The notes under the pieces are model-generated. The model saw only the letters and a program-made list of their open reading frames with translations. It was not told where the DNA came from and did no database searches. A DNA stretch of 64,000 bases from NCBI GenBank assembly GCA_963751355.1, contig CAVVVS010000111.1, positions 174,458 through 238,457 of the forward strand, in the 5' to 3' direction. The translations under genes and the position numbers were made by a program. Source of the stretch: CAVVVS01 sp963751355. Its GTDB lineage: Bacteria; Bacteroidota; Ignavibacteria; Ignavibacteriales; Ignavibacteriaceae. The first letter of the stretch is position 1, and each line of letters begins with the position of its first letter. Below are positions 8,313-17,139 of this stretch, piece by piece.

Positions 8313-9209
8313 TTATTTAGATTTTGGAATCCAGCTGTTTATTAAATCTTCATGAGATTTCATCCATTGGCGGGCAGCTGTTTCAGCTTTTTGATTATTA
8401 TCTTCGGCTTCTTTTATTTTAGCCATTAAATCACTCAACTGAGCATTATCCAATTTGAAATTCTTCAAAAATGTTGTAAGCTGAGGATTTTCCTGAGGAA
8501 GATTTTTGCGAACTATACAATCAATATGACCTTGTGTTCCGTAAACATCTTTTGGATCTTCAAGAAATTTTAGATCGAAACGTGAAAACATCCAGTGAGG
8601 TCTCCAACCGGTAACAACAATCGGGCGTTTATGATCAATTGCATTTTTAAGTGAAGCGAGCATCGCGCCTTCACTGGAAGGAACCAGTTTTAATTTTAAT
8701 TTATATTCATCAATTGCTTTTTCGGTAGCGGTCATAATTCCGGCGCCGGAATCGATACCGATAATTTTACCGTCAAATTCTTTACTAATCTTATTTAAAT
8801 CAGGGATACTTGTTGCATCAACATAAGCCGGAACAACAAGTCCGTTTCTTGTCCCGACAAAGTTCGGACCTAAATCAACAAGTTTATCTCCGTACTTTTC
8901 CATATAATGTTTATGCAAAGTCGGTAGCCAAGCATCTAAAAATGCATCATAATCTCCGTTTGCAATTGAAGTATAAACCGGTGCAACATCTGCCATTGTG
9001 GTTTGAACTTTATAGCCCATCTTATCTTCCAGCACAACCTTTGCAAGGTTTGTCATAGCAACGCCTTCTGCCCAATTAACATAGGCAAACCGTGCTGTTT
9101 TCGCCTGTTCTTTTTTCTTTCCGCAACCCTGGAATGTAAAAATACCAACGCCGAGAAAGATGATACTAAATTTTATCAACCAATTAGTTTTGTTGAATAA
9201 TTTAATCAT
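8313..9209 (-). CDS. opuAC: Glycine betaine ABC transporter substrate-binding lipoprotein (OpuAC/ProX family)
   Basis: 298 residues. N-terminal signal with a lipobox (FTFQGC) indicates a lipoprotein held in the periplasm by its N-terminal cysteine. The mature part is an OpuAC-type type-F binding protein: FAYVNWAEGVAMTNL at the start, DAFLDAWLPTLHKHY, and VVTGWRPHWMFSRFDLKFL. Trp/aromatic residues in these stretches form the cation-pi cage for the quaternary ammonium in the family. It is the last gene of a four-gene unit (porin, ATPase, permease, binding protein) and is followed by an intrinsic terminator. Exact ligand (betaine, choline, carnitine) cannot be told from the sequence. Confidence 0.92.
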   Translation of the reverse strand: MIKLFNKTNWLIKFSIIFLGVGIFTFQGCGKKKEQAKTARFAYVNWAEGVAMTNLAKVVLEDKMGYKVQTTMADVAPVYTSIANGDYDAFLDAWLPTLHKHYMEKYGDKLVDLGPNFVGTRNGLVVPAYVDATSIPDLNKISKEFDGKIIGIDSGAGIMTATEKAIDEYKLKLKLVPSSEGAMLASLKNAIDHKRPIVVTGWRPHWMFSRFDLKFLEDPKDVYGTQGHIDCIVRKNLPQENPQLTTFLKNFKLDNAQLSDLMAKIKEAEDNNQKAETAARQWMKSHEDLINSWIPKSK

Positions 9210-9237
9210 TCTTTTCTCCTTGTTTATTAATAATGTA

Positions 9238-10077
9238 TCAACTTTTATTATTTTTCTTTGAATGAGCTCCTAATGCTTGAGTAATACGATCTAAAAATAT
9301 TGCAAGAATCACTACTGCAATACCGCTTTCAAAACCAAGACCGATTTTTAATTGTGTAATACCTTTCAGAACTTCTTCGCCTAAACCTCCGGCTCCGATC
9401 ATAGCTGCAATCACAACCATCGATAATGCAAGCATAATTGTTTGATTAACTCCTGCAAGAATTGTGGGAATAGCCGTCGGAAGTTCAACCTTAAACAACA
9501 TTTGTTTTGGTGTTGAACCGAATGCTCTAGCAGCATCGGTAATGTCTTTAGGAACCTGTCTTATTCCAAGATTAGTAAGACGCACCGCGGGCGGAGTAGC
9601 AAAAATAAGTGTTGCAATAACTCCGGGAACCTGTCCTAATTGAAAAAATAAAACTGCAGGAATTAAGTAAACGAATGCAGGCATTGTCTGCATTAAGTCC
9701 AATATTGGTCTTAATATTTTTTGAACCGAATCATTTTTTGAAGACCAAATACCGAGAGGAATTCCCATAACCAAAGATATTAACGCTGATGTAATAACCA
9801 AAGCTAAAGTATCCATAGTAGGCCCCCAAAGTCCCATACTGTCGATTAAGAACATTCCTATTAAAGTAAATATTGCCAAACCTCTTTTAGCAATAAGATA
9901 TGCAATAATTGTTAGGATAATAATCATAACATAATCGGGAGGAAGCAACAATAAGTTACTGAAAGTATTAATAACTCCTGTTACTACGGCACTTATAGCC
10001 ATGAAAAACGGTTCAAAATTATTAGTCAGCCAATTAATTACTTGTTCAAATACACCGCCTATATCTAAATGAATCAT
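9238..10077 (-). CDS. opuAB: Glycine betaine ABC transporter permease (OpuAB/ProW family)
   Basis: 279-residue inner-membrane protein with about six to seven hydrophobic segments. The binding-protein-dependent transport domain is recognisable from ALVITSALISLVMGIPLG, LDLMQTMPAFVYLIPAV, and the EAA-like loop DAARAFGSTPKQMLFKVELP that contacts the ATPase. Its start overlaps the stop of opuAA by four bases (ATGA), so translation is coupled. Forms the membrane channel of the betaine importer with OpuAA and OpuAC. Confidence 0.94.
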   Translation of the reverse strand: MIHLDIGGVFEQVINWLTNNFEPFFMAISAVVTGVINTFSNLLLLPPDYVMIIILTIIAYLIAKRGLAIFTLIGMFLIDSMGLWGPTMDTLALVITSALISLVMGIPLGIWSSKNDSVQKILRPILDLMQTMPAFVYLIPAVLFFQLGQVPGVIATLIFATPPAVRLTNLGIRQVPKDITDAARAFGSTPKQMLFKVELPTAIPTILAGVNQTIMLALSMVVIAAMIGAGGLGEEVLKGITQLKIGLGFESGIAVVILAIFLDRITQALGAHSKKNNKS

Positions 10078-11345
10078 TGATTATTCACCTCCTTCTCGGG
10101 GGTAGTTGTTTCATTGTTATTTGTTTTCTCTTCTTTAATGGAATCAACAAGCAGAGTTGTTGCATCGCTGTCTCCGCCAACTTCTGCAATAATGGAAGCG
10201 CGATCTACAATACCTATCAATCTTCCTTCATCATCAACTACGGTTATCGGATATCTATTTCCGATTGCAATTGCAAGCAAATCAACAATAGGTGTATCGT
10301 GCGAAGTCATTGAGACATTCGTATCTATAAAAGCTTCAATATCTCTCTTACCTTCTTTTTGTAGCTTTGCCGCGTCCTCTATTCTTAAAATACCTTTAAG
10401 CTTTCGTTCGGAATCGATGACAAATATTGTAGAAACACCAATTTGTTCCATCTTTCTTGCAGCTACTTTCGGCCCATCTTTGGGAATAGTTATAGTAGGA
10501 GCCTTACGCATAATAGCGCTGGCTTTAATTACTTTAGTCCTGTCTACATTTTGAACAAATGAACTAACATAATCATCGGCAGGCTCTGTTAATATTTCCT
10601 CCGGAGTTCCGATTTGTACAACAACACCGCCTTTCATAATAGCAATACGATCTCCTAACTTCAAAGCTTCATCAAGATCATGCGTAATAAAAACAATAGT
10701 CTTGTGAACTTTAGCCTGCAGCTCGAGCAGCTCGTCCTGCATCTGAGTTCTGATAAGAGGATCGAGTGCGCTGAAAGCTTCATCCATTAAAAGAACTTCC
10801 GGATCGTTTGCCATAGCTCTTGCTAAACCAACACGCTGCTGCATACCGCCGCTTAATTGATCCGGCATACTCTCTTCGTAGCCTTTTAAACCGACTGTTT
10901 CAAGGGCTTCCAGAGCTTTGCGATATCTTTTTTCTTTTTCCATCCCGGCAATCTCAAGGCCGTACTCAACATTACTAACAATGGTACGATGCGGAAACAG
11001 GCCAAAATGCTGAAAAACCATTGACATTTTGCTTCTTCGTATTTGAAGCAATCTTTCCTTATCGGCTTTCATTATATCATAGCCGTCAACAAGTACCATA
11101 CCTCTTGTAGGAGTTATTAATTTATTTAAGCAGCGAAGTACGGTTGATTTACCGCTGCCGGAAAGTCCCATTATAACAAATGTTTCTTTCTTTTCTATTG
11201 CAAAACTGGCATCGTTAATGCCGACTGTACAGCCTGTCTTCTCTAATATCTCAGTCTTCGATAACCCCTTCTCCAGAAGGGGGAAGACCCTGTCCGGATT
11301 AGGCCCGAAGATTTTATATAGATTCTTTACCTCTATCACACTCAT
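10074..11345 (-). CDS. opuAA: Glycine betaine ABC transporter ATP-binding protein with CBS domains (OpuAA/ProV family)
   Basis: 423 residues. Walker A GLSGSGKST is at residues 60-68, signature LSGGMQQR at 164-171 and Walker B LLMDEAF at 185-191. The family-specific insert before Walker A (NPDRVFPLLEKGLSKTEILEKTG) is present. After the ATPase domain, residues ~270-400 carry a tandem CBS pair (TIFVIDSERKLKGIL; PITVVDDEGRLIGIVD), which in OpuA-type transporters senses ionic strength and, in some bacteria, binds c-di-AMP. The last ~20 residues are a low-complexity charged tail. It lies 44 bases after the porin gene and overlaps opuAB by four bases. Confidence 0.94.
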   Translation of the reverse strand: MSVIEVKNLYKIFGPNPDRVFPLLEKGLSKTEILEKTGCTVGINDASFAIEKKETFVIMGLSGSGKSTVLRCLNKLITPTRGMVLVDGYDIMKADKERLLQIRRSKMSMVFQHFGLFPHRTIVSNVEYGLEIAGMEKEKRYRKALEALETVGLKGYEESMPDQLSGGMQQRVGLARAMANDPEVLLMDEAFSALDPLIRTQMQDELLELQAKVHKTIVFITHDLDEALKLGDRIAIMKGGVVVQIGTPEEILTEPADDYVSSFVQNVDRTKVIKASAIMRKAPTITIPKDGPKVAARKMEQIGVSTIFVIDSERKLKGILRIEDAAKLQKEGKRDIEAFIDTNVSMTSHDTPIVDLLAIAIGNRYPITVVDDEGRLIGIVDRASIIAEVGGDSDATTLLVDSIKEEKTNNNETTTPEKEVNNQ

Positions 11346-11389
11346 TTAAATTCCTCCGAATAATTAAAATCTTGCTATAACAAGTTCTA

Positions 11390-12592
11390 TCAAAAATAAA
11401 ATCCGAAATTAATGTTGAAACGAGTTTTCCATTTAGCCTCTTTAACACCTTGCCCCAGTCCTGTATATTGACCGAGCCACGGATCGTTTTTGCCGTTAGC
11501 ATAATCTACGTATGTATAAAGATCGCCTGCAGAAATTGCAACGCCGGTAATGTTATGATAAGTAGTATAGAAATTTGATTTGTCCTTATCAAACATACTA
11601 AAGTCGTTATAAAACGTTAAACTTGTTATCGGCCCCCATTCAACCGGAACTGTATAAGCAAGCTCGGCTGAATACACATTTCCTTTTGTTGCAACGGCAT
11701 AAGGGAAATCATAAGCCCCCATAACTACTATGTTTTTATCTTCTTTTGCAGAAAATTTAGGTGCGTCGTTCATCCTGTAAGCAAAAGCCATCAAATTCCA
11801 ATGACCATAGGTTCCGTTTAAATGTACACCGTATGCAGATTGATATCCCATTTTATCAACTTCACTGTTATACAATCCGCCGTACATTCCCGAAACACCT
11901 ATTTTGGTATTTCCTAGATCGCCGTGATTAATTGTATAAGCAACGCGAGCATTAAATTGATTTGTTTCTCTATTATATGAAAGTAAGCTGGAACTAGCGT
12001 TAGGAACTATATCATAAGAATAACGGGAACTGCTTGTTGAATTACCTGTATAATTTCCGCCTGAGCTTTTATAATAAGCTAATTGAATATTCCAAGGACC
12101 GTCCTTGTGAATATATTTTAAGCCGGCAGCGTAATTATCTTCCAAACCGATGTAATAAGCGATTGAAAAAAACCAGTTATGTGAAGCATAAGGAAGTATT
12201 CCAAATGGAGCTTGAGTTACGCCAAGCTGAATTTTATTTTTTTTATCGAAAGCGTATCCCAGATACCCGTGATGAAGCATATTATAGCCTGCATAAAAAC
12301 GGTATTCTAAAGACATACTTATGCCTTTGAAAGAACCGTCAACATTTATTCGGTAAGTATCGAGTAAAAATTCGCCGCCCTGTGCTTTATTTACTCTGGC
12401 ATACGCTTCATTATTCCAATTAAGGTACCTGTAATTGAACCGCAACGCTCCTCCGATATGAAAGTGAGGTTCATCTTTTTTAGTCCCTTTATCATTACCC
12501 GAAGCATATGTAAAAAAAGTAAGAGTAATGATTAAAAATAATGAGCAAAGCAGTACCTGAAAACAGGTTTTAATAAAACCGGTGTTTGACAT
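11390..12592 (-). CDS. Outer-membrane porin-like beta-barrel, first gene of the opu operon
   Basis: 400 residues with a long signal peptide (hydrophobic stretch VLLCSLFLIITLTFF, cleavage after YASG or near it). The mature chain is a string of amphipathic strands with aromatic girdles (GALRFNYRYLNW, MSLEYRFYAGYNM, AGLKYIHKDGPWNIQLAYY) and ends in INFGFYF. A C-terminal phenylalanine is the usual BAM recognition signal. It resembles phosphate-selective or sugar porins (porin O/P, SprB-unrelated) in layout, but I cannot assign a family firmly. Its position 44 bases ahead of opuAA, with one terminator after opuAC, suggests it supplies betaine across the outer membrane; that is inference. Confidence 0.75.
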   Translation of the reverse strand: MSNTGFIKTCFQVLLCSLFLIITLTFFTYASGNDKGTKKDEPHFHIGGALRFNYRYLNWNNEAYARVNKAQGGEFLLDTYRINVDGSFKGISMSLEYRFYAGYNMLHHGYLGYAFDKKNKIQLGVTQAPFGILPYASHNWFFSIAYYIGLEDNYAAGLKYIHKDGPWNIQLAYYKSSGGNYTGNSTSSSRYSYDIVPNASSSLLSYNRETNQFNARVAYTINHGDLGNTKIGVSGMYGGLYNSEVDKMGYQSAYGVHLNGTYGHWNLMAFAYRMNDAPKFSAKEDKNIVVMGAYDFPYAVATKGNVYSAELAYTVPVEWGPITSLTFYNDFSMFDKDKSNFYTTYHNITGVAISAGDLYTYVDYANGKNDPWLGQYTGLGQGVKEAKWKTRFNINFGFYF

Positions 12593-13404
12593 ATATCCCT
12601 TAGTTTTTTAAGAATAGATTAATTTTATTTATGATTAATACTTTTGTACACACAGCTATCTTTGTAGAGTAGATATTTTTGAGGATAAAGATTGTTATAC
12701 AACTCACAAAAAAATATAAGTCTTTAATAACCAATAGAATAACAGACCTCTGCATTTGAAAAAGTATAATGTTTAAAAAATATAAAGTTTATTGGTGCAA
12801 AAAATCATTCATTTTATTCCAGAGGTTACTCTTAATAAAAGTATGGCTTTATTTTTAAAGTACTGGAAAACCGAAATGAATAAATGAAAAATGTTCTCGG
12901 CAAGAATATTTCAATCAAATATTTAAAAGATTAAAGGCCTGAGTAAAATCAGACAAGAAAAATAACCTTACTTGAGGAATTTTACATATTAGTAAGATAT
13001 AAATATTTCCCTGCTCTATAAATTTGATTATTAATAAAATGTGTCCGCGATGGTGTAAGTCTGCACTTGTATTTAATAAAAATTGCAGCGTTGTTTTAAA
13101 TAAGATTACATAATAATTCCAACCTTTTAATTTTAACCGAATAACTTTGAGGAGTTTATTAGATCCTTTAAGGTTGCTTTAAATTAAATCATTTTTTTGA
13201 GAGAAATCCGGTAGGTCTAAAAATTCATATTTTATCTTAATGAACAGACTGTAATTACTCTAATAAAAATATTTAATGCTAATTTCATTTTTTCTTTTTA
13301 AGTTATACCAACCTTTTACTTAGAAAAATTATTTGGCGCGGGAAATAGCTCTATTAAAGGCTAGTTAAAAAAAATAATTCTTTAGCACATCATTGGGGAA
13401 TAGT
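12593..13404. other. Divergent intergenic region between porin-opu operon and APC permease
   Basis: About 810 AT-rich bases with no credible gene in any frame and no tRNA-like fold seen. It must hold the promoters of both divergent units. I found no clear TAnnTTTG element for the porin. The length is unusual for this compact region, so a leader RNA or regulatory sites for an osmotic response are possible, but I could not recognise one. Confidence 0.4.
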
Positions 13405-15675
13405 ATGAAAAAATTTGATACCGAAGTTCACTTAAGTCGTGAGATGAGTTTAATGGATGCGACTCTCATCGGTGTTGGTGCGATGATAGGCGCAGGAATA
13501 TTTGTATTAATCGGTATTGCCGCCGGGGTTGCAGGACCCGCCTTAATAATTACATTTGTATTAAACGGTTTCGTCGCATTTTTCACAGCGATGTCTTATG
13601 CGGAACTTGGTTCATGTTATCATGATGCCGGCGGCGGATATCTTTGGGTGAAGGAAGGGCTGCCTAAATGGAACGGTTTTCTCGCCGGGTGGATGGGCTG
13701 GTTTGCTCACGCGGTTGCATGCAGCCTTTACGCAATTGGTTTTGGTGCATATTTTGAACATGTGCTGCAAGAATTTGCTGTACATATTCCATATTGGGGA
13801 TTCTTTTCTCCACAAAAATTGTTGGCTGCCCTGGCAGCAATACTTTTTGGTTATATAAATTTTAGAGGCGCTTCCGAAGCCGGTAAAGTCGGCAACATGG
13901 TTACTATTACTAAAATTATTATTCTCTTCGTTTTTATCGGATTCGGTGTTGAACTGATATTACGCCAGGGAGATTGGCGGACAACATTCAGTCCTTTTAT
14001 GCCTTACGGATGGAGCGGTGTTTTCAAAGCCATGGGATTAACCTTTATAGCGTTTCAAGGTTTTGAAGTGATTGCTCAAAGTTCAGAAGAGATTAAAAAT
14101 CCAAAGAAAAACATACCGAGAGCCATCTTTTATTCTTTAATTATTGTGATTCCTATTTATTTGCTTGTAGCAATAACGGCGATAGGAACCGTACCTTCCG
14201 GCAATATGACACCCTGGGCTTTTCTTGCAGCAAAGAAAGAAATTGCCCTTGTTGATGTAGCTCAAAATTTCTTCGTCGGAGGAGGAGTAATGTTGTTGAT
14301 AGGCGGATTAATTTCGACTCTTTCTGCTTTGAATGCGACTATCTATTCTTCCTCACGAGTTGCTTTTGCTATGGGAAGAGATAGAAATTTCCCGTCTATC
14401 ATCGGGAAAGTTCACCCCAAGAACTTTACACCACATTGGGGAATTTTGATTTCATTAGTGATAATTGTACTGATGGCAGTTTCCCTGCCTATTGAAGACG
14501 TAGCAAGTGCCGCAGATATAATGTTCCTACTTTTATTTCTTCAAGTGAACATTGCTATGATCAGGCTCCGGAAAAGAAGGCCCGATCTTGACCGCGGATT
14601 TTTTGTACCGTTTTATCCCTATCTCTCAATTATCGGAATTATAATGCTTTTGTTTTTAGCAGTTTATATGTTCAATTACAGTTTAATTGCATGGATTATA
14701 ACTATCGGATGGATTGCAGCAGGAGTGATTGTTTATAAGTCCTATGCCGCAGGCAGGGAAGTTGAGCATGTCAGGAAAGTGAATGCACTAGAGCGGATTG
14801 AAAAAAAGGAATATACAATACTTGTATGTCTGTCAAACTTTAAAACAGCCGCAAGTCTCGCAAATCTTGCCATATCAATTGCTAAAAAACATAGCGGACA
14901 AATAATTCTTCTTAGTGTAATTGAGGTTAAAGAGGGACAAAAACTAATGGCAGGTTTGGATGATACCTCCCGAGCTAGGCCTGTTTTGGAACTAGCAGAA
15001 GAATTGATTCAAGCAGAGGGAATTCCGTTCCGCTCCATAATTAAAGTATCTCACAGAATTTCACAGGGAGTTGTAGATACAGCCATAGAAGAAAGATGCA
15101 ACTTTATTGTAATAGGCAGACAGAAACAGCCTACTTTTTTAGATAAAGTGTTTTCATCGCTGGTCGATACTGTCCTTCAAAAAGCGCCGAGTGAGGTTGC
15201 TATTTTGCACGGCGAATTACCGGGAAAAGATAAAGTCAAAAAAATACTCATTCCCTTCAGCGGCGACATACATACCAGGCTTGCAACCGAGATGGCGCCT
15301 GCGATTCTACAGTACTTTGATGCAGAGCTTCATATTGTAATTGTATTTTCACCCGATGTAAATAAGGAAGAGAGAGAAGTAAAAGTGGAAGAGATTAAAA
15401 AAGTGATTGTGGAAGGTTCGTTGAATGCTAAAATTGATCAGGTAGTTAGCAGAGATATATTAAACGGAATTTTAAGGAAAGCGAGGAATGTAGATCTATT
15501 ATTGATGGGCGGAAGAACCGGTGATTTCCTGGAATTACTTTTAGCAAAATCTTTGGCTCAAGAAATAACCGAGAAAGTTAAATCTCCTGTGCTTTGGGTT
15601 AAAGAATTTGAAGAAAGACCGTCCTTCTGGGCTTCTTTATTGCAACCGTATAAAAAAACAGGAGTTGAAAAATGA
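13405..15675 (+). CDS. APC-family amino acid permease with two C-terminal universal-stress (Usp) domains
   Basis: 756 residues in two parts. Residues ~1-450 are an APC transporter with about twelve membrane segments, opening with MSLMDATLIGVGAMIGAGIF and GPALIITF (the conserved TM1 GxGxG region) and including FIAFQGFEVIAQSSEEIKNP in the TM6 area. Residues ~469-600 and ~611-745 are two Usp folds (YTILVCLSNFKTAASLA; IVIGRQKQ; KKILIPFSGD; LLMGGRTGDF), with partial ATP-loop motifs. Substrate is unknown; the tandem Usp tail suggests stress or nucleotide gating. ATG 13405 was chosen over the TTG at 13393, which lies in the ribosome-binding stretch. The stop overlaps the next start by four bases. 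Confidence 0.9.
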   Translation: MKKFDTEVHLSREMSLMDATLIGVGAMIGAGIFVLIGIAAGVAGPALIITFVLNGFVAFFTAMSYAELGSCYHDAGGGYLWVKEGLPKWNGFLAGWMGWFAHAVACSLYAIGFGAYFEHVLQEFAVHIPYWGFFSPQKLLAALAAILFGYINFRGASEAGKVGNMVTITKIIILFVFIGFGVELILRQGDWRTTFSPFMPYGWSGVFKAMGLTFIAFQGFEVIAQSSEEIKNPKKNIPRAIFYSLIIVIPIYLLVAITAIGTVPSGNMTPWAFLAAKKEIALVDVAQNFFVGGGVMLLIGGLISTLSALNATIYSSSRVAFAMGRDRNFPSIIGKVHPKNFTPHWGILISLVIIVLMAVSLPIEDVASAADIMFLLLFLQVNIAMIRLRKRRPDLDRGFFVPFYPYLSIIGIIMLLFLAVYMFNYSLIAWIITIGWIAAGVIVYKSYAAGREVEHVRKVNALERIEKKEYTILVCLSNFKTAASLANLAISIAKKHSGQIILLSVIEVKEGQKLMAGLDDTSRARPVLELAEELIQAEGIPFRSIIKVSHRISQGVVDTAIEERCNFIVIGRQKQPTFLDKVFSSLVDTVLQKAPSEVAILHGELPGKDKVKKILIPFSGDIHTRLATEMAPAILQYFDAELHIVIVFSPDVNKEEREVKVEEIKKVIVEGSLNAKIDQVVSRDILNGILRKARNVDLLLMGGRTGDFLELLLAKSLAQEITEKVKSPVLWVKEFEERPSFWASLLQPYKKTGVEK

Positions 15676-16328
15676 ATCAGAATTTACAAGAGTTGTTTAC
15701 AAATTTAGGGAAAAATTTTATCGATTATATGCCGAATCTTTTGGGCGGAATTATTCTTGTAGCCGTTGGATGGTTCCTTGGATGGCTTGCGAAAAGATTT
15801 ATTATTCAGATTGCGGTAATATTAAGGCTGGAGCGTTTTTTAGTCAGCTTCCGCTGGGGAAAAGATTTTGATAAAGCCGATATCAGGTACGGTTTATATA
15901 ATTATCTCGGAAACATTGCCTTCTTCATCATCTTTATCATTTTTTTCAATGATGCATTAAGCACCTGGAAGCTTTCCATATTTTCAAATGTGCTGGAAAA
16001 AGCGATATTGTATGTCCCGAAAATATTTATATCATCAATTATTTTCGGGATTGGCTGGCTAATTTCGCTTTGGACTTCACGAGCAGTACAGAGAGCCTTA
16101 AAAAGAGAGAATATTCCTAGATCAACCCTTATTTCGCGCTTCACCAAATCAGTAATTATTTTATTCTTTTCCGCAATGGCGCTTGTTGAACTTGATATTG
16201 CCCGTGAGATAGTTATAATCGGTTTTGCTACTATATTTATTACTCTCGGCGTTTTTACAATTGTTATCGCTTTTATAGGCGGAAAAGATTTTGTTAAAAA
16301 GCTTCAGGAAACCTTAGGGGAAGAGTAA
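15672..16328 (+). CDS. Membrane protein with mechanosensitive-channel-like TM helix repeats
   Basis: 218 residues, about four to five membrane segments. Two repeats (YMPNLLGGIILVAVGWFLGWLAKR and YVPKIFISSIIFGIGWLISLW) match the conserved TM helix repeat found in MscS-related proteins, with Gly-rich helices. The cytosolic beta/alpha domain of MscS is missing, so this is a TM-only relative rather than a complete channel. It is coupled by an ATGA overlap to the Usp-permease, suggesting the two act together, perhaps as an osmotic or transport module. The final charged residues (KKLQETLGEE) are probably cytoplasmic. Confidence 0.75.
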   Translation: MNQNLQELFTNLGKNFIDYMPNLLGGIILVAVGWFLGWLAKRFIIQIAVILRLERFLVSFRWGKDFDKADIRYGLYNYLGNIAFFIIFIIFFNDALSTWKLSIFSNVLEKAILYVPKIFISSIIFGIGWLISLWTSRAVQRALKRENIPRSTLISRFTKSVIILFFSAMALVELDIAREIVIIGFATIFITLGVFTIVIAFIGGKDFVKKLQETLGEE

Positions 16329-17139
16329 AAAAATAATCCGGGAAAAAATTATTTTACTTTCGGTTAATTTTTTACCTTGGGATGAAAATTTTAGAATAAG
16401 GGTTAATGAAATTTGAATTTAAAAGCTATTGATCAGGTAAATAAATATTTGACCATGTAGCAATCGGGACTAATTCTTATTCCAAATTAATCGATTTTAT
16501 TAACCTGCCCGTTCCTATGAGGCTTTGCTACTTGAATATATTAAAATTATGAATGGCGAATAGGTGGGGAATATAACCATTTTTTAAATCTAATAGTTCA
16601 AGTTTACCATCAGCAATTTTAAACACAATTAGGCCACGAATTTCACGAATTTTTACTAATTTGATTTATAGATATTTAAAATAAATCAAGTTGACCGCTT
16701 CAGTGATAATTGACTTTTCGAAGAATTCTGTTGGAAAAGCCCATTCATATTTCATTGGATTTTCATATACCCCGGTCTGAAGACCAGGGCTGTTAGATAA
16801 TTCCTTTATGGTGTTGGCAATAAAAACAATAAATATTTTGAGGAGTTTTAACTCCCTGATTCAAAGCAGTCATTACTAGAATAATATTTAATTTTATTTA
16901 TAAATTTTGTTTTACTTTCCGAAGACATTTTTGTTTTTTTTTATTTTAGAGAAAGTATCATGAGAAAAAGTTTATGGTTACTTATACAGTATAAATCTTC
17001 GGGATCACAACAGTGGTATTAGTAAGCATGAGATTATCCAGTAATCTCGAAAGTATGTTAGCGGCATTCTACGTTCAGCTTATTTATTAATCCTTCAATG
17101 TTTTTGGATAAAGAAGCATTTGTTTAATTTGAGGCATCA
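16329..17139. other. Intergenic region with small palindromic repeat, no gene
   Basis: 811 bases with stops in all frames. It contains an imperfect palindrome at 16769-16792 (CCGGTCT-GA-AGACC core), which resembles a dispersed REP-like unit, and a direct-repeat stretch near 16635 (CACGAATTTCACGAATTT). AT-only inverted repeat at 16330-16352 may end the upstream operon. Nothing else recognised. Confidence 0.4.
16769..16792. repeat. Short palindrome with GGTCT/AGACC core
   Basis: CCCCGGTCT and AGACCAGGG flank a GA centre. It could be a REP-like repeat unit; a second copy was not seen in this window. Confidence 0.35.
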
